A model generated the notes under the pieces. That model was not told the DNA's origin and ran no database searches. It saw only the letters and a list, made by a program, of their open reading frames with translations. Of a stretch of 64,000 nucleotides of DNA, positions 48,973-55,371 are shown piece after piece. This DNA comes from Leisingera caerulea DSM 24564 (GTDB lineage: Bacteria > Pseudomonadota > Alphaproteobacteria > Rhodobacterales > Rhodobacteraceae), in contig NZ_KI421513.1 of NCBI RefSeq assembly GCF_000473325.1, positions 3,456,585 through 3,520,584 on the forward strand, written 5' to 3'. Made by a program: the position numbers and the translations under genes. The first letter of the stretch is position 1. Every line of letters starts with the position of its first letter.

Positions 48973-49644
48973 TTATGGTTGTTCACCGTCATCGACGGTT
49001 TCTATCTCGCCCGCGTCCCACCGCTTCTGAAAGGCATAATACGCGGCCCGGCTCAGCTTGACCTCTGATAGCGGTTTGACCGCATCAAAGACTTCCTGCC
49101 CGCGCTTGCCGGTGCGCAACATCATATCAGCGACCTCGACCCGCGCGGGGGTCATGGCAATCGGGCGTCCAGGCTTCTCGCCCCGCGCCTTGGCCCTTTC
49201 GACCCCTGCTCTGGTGCGTTCAATGATCAGATTGCGCTCCAGCTCAGCGACCGCGCCCATGATTTGCACCATAGCCTTGCCCATCGGGGTGGTCATATCC
49301 ACACGCTCTGTCAGGCTGAAGAACTTCAAACCGCGCTGCTCGAACAAGTTCAGAACACTAATGACGCCTTCCAGCGTTCGGCCCAGCCGGTCAAGCTTCC
49401 AGACGACGAACTCTGTACCAGGGTGCTGCGCGAACCTCAGCGCGCGGATAAAGTTTGGGCGGCTTAGACTGCCGCCGCTGGCCCGATCCACGAAGATCAA
49501 CTCTTCCGGTACGCCATAATCCTTGAGCGCCTGGATCTGCATGTCCGGGTTTTGGTCGGCGGTCGAGACGCGGGCGTACCCGATTTTCCGAACCGGCCGC
49601 TTTTCGGTTTCGGGATCTGCTTTCTTACTGCTTTTCGCCATCAT
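48973..49644 (-). CDS. Serine recombinase, resolvase/invertase family, 223 aa
   Basis: Catalytic domain: IGYARVSTADQ holds the nucleophile Ser, then VVWKLDRLGRTLEG and MGKAMVQIMGAVAELERNLI (long E helix), GEKPGRP linker and a C-terminal helix-turn-helix (VKLSRAAYYAFQKRW). Size fits small resolvases or DNA invertases, not large phage integrases. Overlaps the regulator gene by 20 bases. Its site in this element is unknown; it may resolve replicons or invert DNA outside the window. Confidence 0.9.
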   Translation of the reverse strand: MMAKSSKKADPETEKRPVRKIGYARVSTADQNPDMQIQALKDYGVPEELIFVDRASGGSLSRPNFIRALRFAQHPGTEFVVWKLDRLGRTLEGVISVLNLFEQRGLKFFSLTERVDMTTPMGKAMVQIMGAVAELERNLIIERTRAGVERAKARGEKPGRPIAMTPARVEVADMMLRTGKRGQEVFDAVKPLSEVKLSRAAYYAFQKRWDAGEIETVDDGEQP

Positions 49645-49858
49645 CGCCGCCGGTTTGGACAGGATTTTGAGACTCAGCCTCGCGCCTTTCCAATTCGTTG
49701 TCTACCGCCTCACGGATGAATGCGGCGCGCTGGTTCGGCCCCGCGATCTTTTCGATGCGGTCCAGCGCCTCTTGCGTCAGGCGCACGACAGTTGGCTTCA
49801 CGTTCATTGGCGGACGTCCCATCCGTCCGGCGGTATCCGATATCGGAAAGTCTGTCAA
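49625..49858 (-). CDS. Ribbon-helix-helix regulator, about 77 aa
   Basis: VKPTVVRLTQEALDRIEKI, then RAAFIREAVDNELERRE, is a CopG/Arc-type ribbon-helix-helix. TTG 49858 has AAGGAG nine bases upstream; GTG 49876 and ATG 49822 (MGRPPMNV, the common family start) are also possible. If ATG 49822 is used, the operator at 49837 lies in the leader. Probable autorepressor of the divergent promoter region; overlaps the recombinase gene. Confidence 0.75.
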   Translation of the reverse strand: MTDFPISDTAGRMGRPPMNVKPTVVRLTQEALDRIEKIAGPNQRAAFIREAVDNELERREAESQNPVQTGGDDGEKQ

Positions 49859-49929
49859 AAGTTTCAGCTCCTTCACGAGTAAGCGATATCGCTTATTGAC
49901 TTAGTAACCGATATCGCTTATTCAGTCAA
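49834..49929. promoter_or_regulatory. Symmetric divergent promoters with three operator-like palindromes
   Basis: Rightward promoter: TTGACT 49896-49901 and TATTCA 49919-49924, spacer 17. Leftward promoter: TTGACT 49924-49929 and TACTAA 49901-49906, spacer 17. The two are interleaved face to face. TAAGCGATATCGCTTA is a perfect palindrome at 49880-49895 and recurs with one change at 49905-49920; CCGATATCGG at 49837-49846 is a weaker third copy. A single repressor, most likely the ribbon-helix-helix protein, could shut both directions. Confidence 0.75.
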
Positions 49930-49953
49930 CAACACAGGAAACCGGAGGCCGAT

Positions 49954-50160
49954 ATGCCTTTTGAAGAAGACATCGCAGACGAACTTGAGAGTTTGGCCCG
50001 CTATTCAATGCGGCGCTGCCAAGACTTCGATGCGGGAAAGATCAACGAAGACGAGCTGCCATTCATTGACGGCGACAAGTGCGAGACGCTCAGAAGAGCA
50101 GCCGAAGAACTGAGGGCGTTGCGGAGCAAAGTCCAAAAAGCTCAAGCCGCCCTGTCCTAA
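49954..50160 (+). CDS. Small phage protein, 68 aa
   Basis: First gene of the rightward array, 30 bases after the -10 box. Acidic helical protein (MPFEEDIADELESLARYSMR) with a coiled C-terminal helix (LRRAAEELRALRSKVQKAQ). GAAACCGGAGG precedes the ATG. Function unknown. Confidence 0.65.
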   Translation: MPFEEDIADELESLARYSMRRCQDFDAGKINEDELPFIDGDKCETLRRAAEELRALRSKVQKAQAALS

Positions 50161-50183
50161 TCCAGAAACCGCCGGAGACTGCA

Positions 50184-50384
50184 ATGAGCGCCAAGTGGAC
50201 CCTCTGCGAAAAGAAAAAGCCGGACGATGAGCGACAAGTGCTACTGGCACGCCCTGACAAATCTGAAGTCGAAGCCGGTCATTGGTTCGAACCGGAACAG
50301 GCTTGGGTTCTGGCAGGGACGCACATTCAAGTCTGGCCGACCTTTTGGCGCGACATGCCCAAAAGCCCGATGAACCACGAGTAA
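50184..50384 (+). CDS. Small phage protein, possibly DUF551-like, 66 aa
   Basis: WTLCEKKKPDDERQVLLA at the start and a late WPTFWRDMPKSP recall the DUF551 pattern (Trp start, THW-type end), but the match is loose. Full start-associated module upstream. Confidence 0.6.
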   Translation: MSAKWTLCEKKKPDDERQVLLARPDKSEVEAGHWFEPEQAWVLAGTHIQVWPTFWRDMPKSPMNHE

Positions 50385-50409
50385 TCCAGCTACCCCCCCG
50401 AGGTGAAAA

Positions 50410-50601
50410 ATGCAGCTTGAGAGTGATCAGACATACGTCACGCGGGACGGCAAACGGACAGTTTCCGTCCGGTACGACCCGGAGAGCATCGGGGATAATC
50501 ACCCCTTCGTCTCATCGTGTGGCTACCAGCGCTATACGCCTGATGGGAAGCTGTTCGCAGACAGCGAATGCGACGGCGATCTCGTGTCGCTGAAATCCTA
50601 A
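50410..50601 (+). CDS. Small phage protein, 63 aa
   Basis: Beta-rich short protein (YVTRDGKRTVSVRYDPES, CGYQRYTPDGKLFADSECD). A changed module (TAATCCAGCTACCC, then GAGG) precedes the ATG. No family recognised. Confidence 0.55.
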   Translation: MQLESDQTYVTRDGKRTVSVRYDPESIGDNHPFVSSCGYQRYTPDGKLFADSECDGDLVSLKS

Positions 50602-50623
50602 TCCAGAAACCGCCGGAGGCACC

Positions 50624-50842
50624 ATGACGCCAATTCAAACGCTTTTCGCGCACACTCGCGCGGCACACCGAACCGCGCTCAACAGCGCGGAGACCATGAT
50701 GACCGCTGTTGCCGATCACGATGATGAATACGTAGGCAGCACCGTTTCAGAACTGGAAGGGGCCGCAGCGAAGATGGAACTCAGCGCCCGCACACTCCGC
50801 GCGCAGATCGCAGTGTTTCGCCACGCTACCGAGAAATCCTAA
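50624..50842 (+). CDS. Small helical phage protein, 72 aa
   Basis: Predominantly helical, probably a two-helix hairpin (TLFAHTRAAHRTALNSAETM and VSELEGAAAKMELSARTLR). Full module upstream. Confidence 0.6.
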   Translation: MTPIQTLFAHTRAAHRTALNSAETMMTAVADHDDEYVGSTVSELEGAAAKMELSARTLRAQIAVFRHATEKS

Positions 50843-50859
50843 AACCGCCGGAGGCCGAT

Positions 50860-51054
50860 ATGCCAAGCCACACCATGACCCGATACAGCAACGGCGGAGG
50901 CGGATACGCCGAGTTCGAATGCGGGTTCTGCCAAGTGGATTATGACCTGTTCGACTTCGATTACATCGAGGCCAGCCGGGCCAGCAACCAAGGTGAAACC
51001 TTCAAGTGCCCAAACTGCGGCAAGACGGCCGCCATCAAAGACGAAACTCCTTAA
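50860..51054 (+). CDS. Small zinc-ribbon-like phage protein, 64 aa
   Basis: CGFC and CPNCGK, about 33 residues apart, form a likely four-Cys zinc site with acidic, aromatic DYDLFDFDYIE between. Short module (AAACCGCCGGAGG) upstream. Confidence 0.6.
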   Translation: MPSHTMTRYSNGGGGYAEFECGFCQVDYDLFDFDYIEASRASNQGETFKCPNCGKTAAIKDETP

Positions 51055-51078
51055 TCCAGAAACCGCCCGGAGGCCAAT

Positions 51079-51474
51079 ATGGCAGATTGCAAGCACTGGG
51101 ATGGCGATACCGTGAACGGCTACTGGCTGTGTGCTAAGTGCTTCGCCAAGCTCGAAGATCGCCCGCGCCGGTACTACATGCTAGGCGTTGAGGACGGCGA
51201 TGTGCCGCCGCGCCAGGAAGTGACCTATGCCCCGGTTGCGGAGGCAGACGGCACAACCCTCTCTCAATTTGTCAACGCGATGGCCTTGCGCCTGATTTCC
51301 CGCACCGGTGGCGGGTTCAACAAAACTGACGCCCTTGAATATGCCATCGAAATTCTGCGGACCTTTGGTGAGCCATTCGGATCGGATGATCTGGACTGGA
51401 GCGGCGCCGGAGCGTGGGAGCTGGTAGACGAAGACTTGCAACATTGGGACGCCGACGAAGCCGCGTCCAACTAA
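51079..51474 (+). CDS. Phage protein with N-terminal Cys motif, 131 aa
   Basis: CKHWDGDTVNGYWLCAKCF is a possible metal site; the rest is acidic with FNKTDALEYAIEILRTFGEPF and a Trp-rich end. Full module upstream. Not recognised. Confidence 0.6.
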   Translation: MADCKHWDGDTVNGYWLCAKCFAKLEDRPRRYYMLGVEDGDVPPRQEVTYAPVAEADGTTLSQFVNAMALRLISRTGGGFNKTDALEYAIEILRTFGEPFGSDDLDWSGAGAWELVDEDLQHWDADEAASN

Positions 51475-51488
51475 CCCCGGAGGTGCCA

Positions 51489-51674
51489 ATGCAGATCAAA
51501 ACGACAGTGCAGATGGAAAACCAGCTTGCCGCCCAGCACCTTGCTGGGCACCTGCGAGATAGCGCGCCCTACCCGAATGCTGTGGCGACCATTTCCAGGG
51601 TCATAATCACCTACAGCTACAGGGATGCAGGCGCCGTGGGCGAAAGCATCGCCGAATTCCTGATCAACCGCTAA
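51489..51674 (+). CDS. Small phage protein, 61 aa
   Basis: Mixed alpha/beta (ENQLAAQHLAGHLRDSAPYP, then RVIITYSYRDAGAV). Only CCCCGGAGG of the module is present upstream. Earlier in-frame starts overlap the previous gene and are rejected. Confidence 0.55.
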   Translation: MQIKTTVQMENQLAAQHLAGHLRDSAPYPNAVATISRVIITYSYRDAGAVGESIAEFLINR

Positions 51675-51701
51675 TCCAGAAACCGCCGCCCGGAGGCAGC
51701 C

Positions 51702-51896
51702 ATGCCGACATACAGTGTCACAGTACGAAGGCAGATCGCGCACACCTGCCTAGTCGAAGCGGAGAACGCTACCGAAGCCAAGCGGATCGCTCGCGAAGAA
51801 CGCGACAAATGCGAGTGGATTGGATTCGAAGAAATCTATGACGGCTCAGGACCAAAACCCACCGTCATGGCCTGCGCAAAAGACAGTGACGACTAA
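51702..51896 (+). CDS. Small phage protein, 64 aa
   Basis: YSVTVRRQIAHTCLVEAENAT is followed by a helix (EAKRIAREERDKCEW), resembling DpnD/PcfM-type small proteins. Assignment weak. Full module with GCCCGGAGG spacer variant upstream. Confidence 0.55.
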   Translation: MPTYSVTVRRQIAHTCLVEAENATEAKRIAREERDKCEWIGFEEIYDGSGPKPTVMACAKDSDD

Positions 51897-51919
51897 TCCA
51901 GAAACCGCCGGGAGGCCGC

Positions 51920-52231
51920 ATGACTTACCTCGCCCCGCTCGCAAACCCCGACAACAGATGTGACGACTGCACCCTGTATCGTGGGGATTGGTGTTGCACC
52001 ATCAACTGCAGCAACGCCGAACTGAAAGCCTTTCAGCCATTCGGCGAAGCTGAAACCGTCGAGTTGCGCGTTTGCGAAGACGGAAAGGCCAGATGGCATG
52101 TTGCCACCCGCGATGGCTGGCAGGTGACCGGAGCCGGTGACGGGGCAACGCTAATGATGAAGGCCTCACATTACGCAGTCGGCACAAAGCTCAGCCTGCG
52201 AGAGCCGATCACCTCAGCAGATCAAGCCTAA
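51920..52231 (+). CDS. Cys-rich phage protein, 103 aa
   Basis: RCDDCTLYRGDWCCTINC near the N terminus may bind zinc; the rest is beta-rich. Full module upstream. Not recognised. Confidence 0.6.
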   Translation: MTYLAPLANPDNRCDDCTLYRGDWCCTINCSNAELKAFQPFGEAETVELRVCEDGKARWHVATRDGWQVTGAGDGATLMMKASHYAVGTKLSLREPITSADQA

Positions 52232-52260
52232 TCCAGAAACCGCCGATCACAGGAGACACC

Positions 52261-52428
52261 ATGAAACAGCTCACCTCAAAGCAAGCGAACACCCTGATGG
52301 CCTTCATCGAATGCTACGACCTCTACGGCCCCGGCTGGCCTCCCATCGCAGAAGGCATGCGCAATGAATTCGGCGTTGAAGACCCGGAAGAGGATCTGGA
52401 AGACGCCCGCGGCGCACTGGCATCCTGA
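52261..52428 (+). CDS. 55-aa phage protein resembling a LexA-type N terminus
   Basis: LTSKQANTLMAFIECYDLYG and GWPPIAEGM echo the start of LexA-type winged helices (LTxrQ...I...G.PP..rEI), but the recognition helix is cut short. Full module start (TAATCCAGAAACCGCC) followed by an unusual spacer and AGGAG. Confidence 0.5.
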   Translation: MKQLTSKQANTLMAFIECYDLYGPGWPPIAEGMRNEFGVEDPEEDLEDARGALAS

Positions 52429-52566
52429 GTTCCAACGGCCGAAACCGCTCGATGCGTTCAGCCCTTCGGGGTGCGGGCGTCCCATTAGGGGCAGACAGGC
52501 GGCACACGTTTACCTGTGTCGCTGAGTAGGCCACCCAACAATCTTAAACCGCCGCCAGGAGGCACC

Positions 52567-52836
52567 ATGAGTAACCATCCGCCACATACGGTTCTGGAAC
52601 TGAGCCGGGAGGAAACCCAGTGGCTGTTCTCCCTCCTGTCCAAGGCTGAGAAATCAGCAGACGAGGCGTTCGAAGAGGTTGTCAGCATGTCCTCAAAAGA
52701 CCCACGGGCGCGCCATCGCGTGATGCTCCAAATGGCCGCGAATATTGATCAGGCCATTTCAGACAGCCTGCTGTCCCGTTTGGAAAAGCAAGACCCCAAT
52801 CTGGAACGCGGGCAGCCCATCCTTAACAAGTCCTGA
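52567..52836 (+). CDS. Small phage protein, 89 aa
   Basis: Helical protein with LSREETQWLFSLLSKAEKSA. A module variant (AAACCGCCGCCAGGAGG) stands before ATG 52567 after a 138-base gap that may hold an internal promoter. Confidence 0.6.
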   Translation: MSNHPPHTVLELSREETQWLFSLLSKAEKSADEAFEEVVSMSSKDPRARHRVMLQMAANIDQAISDSLLSRLEKQDPNLERGQPILNKS

Positions 52837-52854
52837 AACCGCCCGGAGGACGAT

Positions 52855-53100
52855 ATGACAGCGCCCCGCTTCAATGACCGGATCATTACGGATGGACTTC
52901 CTGAGGGTTGGTTCATTGAAGACAGGATCTGCCAGAACCATGCCCTCCTGTGTCGAAAGTCGGATTTCGCAATTGGCGGCATGATCTGCATCTGCACCCG
53001 CCCACGCGCTATGCGGACTGAGGACTGGCTTCTGACGGCCCAAATTATCGCACACGGTTTTGAGGCGGAAAACGAACGCCGCCTCGATCAATCCAGCTAA
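52855..53100 (+). CDS. Small phage protein, 81 aa
   Basis: Mixed protein with CRKSDFAIGGMICICTRP in the middle. Short module (TGAAACCGCCCGGAGG, TGA being the previous stop) upstream. Last gene of the repeated-leader array. Confidence 0.6.
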   Translation: MTAPRFNDRIITDGLPEGWFIEDRICQNHALLCRKSDFAIGGMICICTRPRAMRTEDWLLTAQIIAHGFEAENERRLDQSS

Positions 53101-53190
53101 CCCCGGAAACACGAAGGATAGACGGCACCACGCTTCAACCACCTATGATTGCACTTTACTTTTTGTGAACAATTTGAGAGACGTGTTGAT

Positions 53191-53616
53191 ATGTTCAAAC
53201 AGTTTTTTATTTTTTTATTCGCTCTGACAACTCAGGCCGCCGCAGACGCCCATGTGGTCAATTCAGACCGCGGCGGAAGCCTAGCCGAGCGCATTACAGA
53301 AATCAGCCACCTCCAGGCCGCCGGAGATACTGTGCAGATACGCGGCCGGGTTTGCTACTCCACATGCACGATGTATCTCGGCCTGCCGGGTGCCTGCGTT
53401 GACCCCAAAACCATATTCGGATTTCACGGCCCTTCGCGCAGCGGCCGCCCCTTGACGAAGAAGCAATTCGACTATTTCAGCCGGGTGATGGCCCGCCATT
53501 ACCCGGCTGAAATAGCAGAGTGGTTTTTAACTACCGGACGTCACAAAATCCGAGGCGTGTACAAAATCAAAGGCGCAGACCTGATCCAACAGGGTTTGGC
53601 GATTGCGTGCGTCTGA
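53191..53616 (+). CDS. Exported COG3904-like (ClpP-fold) protein, 141 aa
   Basis: Signal peptide 1-19 (FKQFFIFLFALTTQAAADA). VQIRGRVCYSTCTMYLGL, GACVDPKTIFGFHGPS and a late YPAEIAEWFLTTG match predicted periplasmic proteins of the ClpP/crotonase-like COG3904 type, in which the YS(A/T)CT Ser may be catalytic. The frame is open 14 codons upstream (TTG) but the signal peptide fixes ATG 53191. Has lower-GC start DNA than its neighbours. Overlaps the next gene by one base. Confidence 0.65.
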   Translation: MFKQFFIFLFALTTQAAADAHVVNSDRGGSLAERITEISHLQAAGDTVQIRGRVCYSTCTMYLGLPGACVDPKTIFGFHGPSRSGRPLTKKQFDYFSRVMARHYPAEIAEWFLTTGRHKIRGVYKIKGADLIQQGLAIACV

Positions 53617-53789
53617 TGAGAAAGTTCTATCTGGCAATCGGGAAGGCGGCGTGGGCGTGGGAGCGTTATCAAGCGCGAAGCGGTTGGTGGCTTCTGCCAG
53701 CGATGGCGGCCGCAGCAGTTCTCTGGACTTGGGTTATTTGGAAAATAGTCCAGTTTGCCGCGAATTGTCTTTTGGGGTGGCCTGTCTAG
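53616..53789 (+). CDS. 57-aa phage membrane protein
   Basis: One membrane helix (WLLPAMAAAAVLWTWVIWKIV) after a basic start. TGATG overlap with the exported protein suggests translational coupling and a joint role at the envelope. Its 3' end overlaps the antisense Rz1-like gene by 56 bases. Confidence 0.5.
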   Translation: MRKFYLAIGKAAWAWERYQARSGWWLLPAMAAAAVLWTWVIWKIVQFAANCLLGWPV

Positions 53790-54090
53790 AAAATACGCCC
53801 CTCACGCCGTTGTAGCTTTCGACTGCAACGGCTTTTTCACGTCCGCATCGGATCAGGGCGCCACCGACACGCCCAAGACTAATTTCATCGTCCGCGACCG
53901 TCCCGCCGCGGCTGAGAAGCGCGGAAGGGTGCGGACAAGGCTCCTCAACAGAAGGCGGTAGAGGCTCAAGGCGCAACGCGCCAGCGCCGCTCCAGCCGAG
54001 ACAGCCCGGCAGCACCGATACCAGGGCGAGCATTATCAGGATCCGCGCGGGCGGCTTCTTCCAGCTCCGGCGACAGTTCGTCTTGTGCAT
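53734..54090 (-). CDS. Rz1-like outer-membrane spanin lipoprotein, 118 aa
   Basis: Lipoprotein signal with lipobox VLPGC (Cys30), followed by a Pro/Ser-rich and Gly/Arg region. The gene starts inside the Rz gene in another frame, the classical nested spanin layout. At 118 residues it is longer than usual Rz1 (about 60), and its end overlaps both the convergent membrane gene and the plus-strand terminator. The last third may therefore be a weaker call. Confidence 0.65.
   Translation of the reverse strand: MHKTNCRRSWKKPPARILIMLALVSVLPGCLGWSGAGALRLEPLPPSVEEPCPHPSALLSRGGTVADDEISLGRVGGALIRCGREKAVAVESYNGVRGVFSRQATPKDNSRQTGLFSK
53806..53837 (+). terminator. Terminator of the rightward array
   Basis: GCCGTTGTAG pairs with CTGCAACGGC (one G-T pair), then five T. 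It lies 17 bases after the 57-aa membrane gene and inside the antisense spanin gene. Confidence 0.75.
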
Positions 54091-54292
54091 TTCGATACCT
54101 TTCCAACTCGGCAGCTTGTTCCGACAGCCGGTCGGCCAGGCGGAACAGCTCCGCCTGGCGCTTCTCCTTTTCGACCCGGGCCCGATCGACCGCCGCAGCC
54201 TCGCCGGTGCGGTAGCCATTCGACCAGGCAAGCCATGCCCCCAGCGCAAGCACAGCCGCGCCACTCAGCGCCCAGGACAGGCGCGCCATCAC
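53966..54292 (-). CDS. Rz-like inner-membrane spanin, 108 aa
   Basis: N-terminal membrane helix (about 5-25, WALSGAAVLALGAWLAW), then a long coiled coil (RLADRLSEQAAELERYRNAQ). Works with the nested Rz1 to fuse inner and outer membranes at lysis. Overlaps the endolysin gene by four bases. A second ATG directly follows the first. Confidence 0.8.
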   Translation of the reverse strand: MMARLSWALSGAAVLALGAWLAWSNGYRTGEAAAVDRARVEKEKRQAELFRLADRLSEQAAELERYRNAQDELSPELEEAARADPDNARPGIGAAGLSRLERRWRVAP

Positions 54293-54843
54293 AGAAACGC
54301 GTCCTGCGTTGCAATCAGAATGGCTCTGGCCAGCGCCTGCATCTCATGCGGCTCATCAGTGGCCTGCTGACCCTTGGGCGAGGACCCAAAGAAAGGCTCG
54401 ATCAAGGCGGCCGGCGCACGCCCTGCAATCAGGCTGGCGGCGCCCCGGCCGGTCCGAACAACCTTCCGCCCCCGGTTTTTCAGGCCAAGTGCGGCGAGCA
54501 TCCGGGTTTGCAGCGCCTCGCAGTAGCGCAGGGAAGCAGCGGAGCCGCTGGAAAGGGTTTCCGTGCCGGTGGCCTGCGGATTGTGGTGACTGTTGAAATG
54601 CAGCTCACAGGTGGCGTCTGCGCCCCAGTCATCGGTTTCACGATAGACACGCCGGATCTCATCGCCGTAGGTGCCACCACGCGCCCGGAAAAAGGTTCGG
54701 ACGTCAATTCCCGGAAACCTCTTGGCCTCCGCGAGGATCATCTTAGCGAGACGGCTGTTCCAGGCAAATTCCGTTTCGCCAGTATCAGGACGCACAGCGC
54801 CCTGCGCCCGGGCGTTGTGCCCGACCACGATTGCAAGTTTCAT
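54289..54843 (-). CDS. Endolysin, N-acetylmuramoyl-L-alanine amidase, 184 aa
   Basis: Amidase-3-type zinc enzyme: VVGHNARAQGAV (first His), E near residue 25 (GETEFAWN), CELHFNSHHN (second His) and ALIEPFFGSSP with the catalytic Glu. No signal peptide, so it depends on the holin for release. First enzyme of the lysis cassette holin-amidase-Rz/Rz1. Confidence 0.88.
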   Translation of the reverse strand: MKLAIVVGHNARAQGAVRPDTGETEFAWNSRLAKMILAEAKRFPGIDVRTFFRARGGTYGDEIRRVYRETDDWGADATCELHFNSHHNPQATGTETLSSGSAASLRYCEALQTRMLAALGLKNRGRKVVRTGRGAASLIAGRAPAALIEPFFGSSPKGQQATDEPHEMQALARAILIATQDAFL

Positions 54844-54859
54844 GATGTTTTCCCTTAGT

Positions 54860-54985
54860 TTAGCCGATGACCTTCGGCAGAATTACCAGCAGGACAAGGA
54901 AGCAAACCCCGCCGACGCGGAGGGTGTGCCAGAAGTCAGCGCAGGGGTCCTGCTTGTCGCGGCGGATCTTGGGGAGGTGCTTCAT
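54860..54985 (-). CDS. 41-aa phage membrane micropeptide in the lysis cassette
   Basis: Basic N-terminal half (KHLPKIRRDKQDPCADFWH) and one membrane helix (VGGVCFLVLLVILPKVIG). Its ATG overlaps the holin stop (ATGA). Position suggests an antiholin or accessory lysis factor; inference only. Confidence 0.6.
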   Translation of the reverse strand: MKHLPKIRRDKQDPCADFWHTLRVGGVCFLVLLVILPKVIG

Positions 54986-55323
54986 TTTTCGGCCTCCCCA
55001 AGCTGACCAGTCTCCCCGGACTGAGCCAAAGACCGTTCAATGAAGGTGACGGCCAGCAATCCCACAAGGAACGCACAGGAACAGAGCGTGCCAAGAGCCG
55101 CGGCCATGCCCTCTGGCAGCTCACCTATCCAAGGTCGCAACAGAATAGGGGCCAGCACCCCAACACCAAATGCAGTAGTGGTTCCGATGAAGGTAACCCG
55201 CAGCCCCTCGCGCCAGGTCGTCTTGAGGGCCGCGGACCGCACCGCGCCCCCCATAGCTCCGAAGATGGCCAGGAGCGCGCCGCGCTCATTGAAGACTTCG
55301 GCGAACAGATTGAAGTTGTTCAT
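54982..55323 (-). CDS. Phage holin-like membrane protein, 113 aa
   Basis: Three hydrophobic segments (about 14-33, 42-63, 73-94), charged C terminus. LAIFGAMGGAVRSAAL with GLRVTFIGTTTAFG is the LydA/holin-3-type pattern. Directly upstream of the micropeptide and endolysin. Confidence 0.75.
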   Translation of the reverse strand: MNNFNLFAEVFNERGALLAIFGAMGGAVRSAALKTTWREGLRVTFIGTTTAFGVGVLAPILLRPWIGELPEGMAAALGTLCSCAFLVGLLAVTFIERSLAQSGETGQLGEAEK

Positions 55324-55371
55324 GGCTTTATTTCACCACTTCAGATCAAAAAAAGGGCACATGGCGGACGG

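Larger units (their letters stand above)
49935..53105 (+). repeat. Start-associated repeat modules of the rightward array
   Basis: Almost every gene junction carries a version of TAATCCAGAAACCGCC followed by GGAGG and then ATG; the TAA is the previous stop. Full copies follow the stops at 50160, 50601, 51054, 51674, 51896 and 52231. Shortened or changed copies precede the starts at 49954, 50410, 50860, 51489, 52567 and 52855. Confidence 0.9.

Noticed and set aside
49935..53105. Repeated AAACCGCC modules as CRISPR or integron attC sites
   Set aside because: Modules are not palindromic, have irregular spacing, carry stop and ribosome sites of genes, and there is no tyrosine integron integrase.
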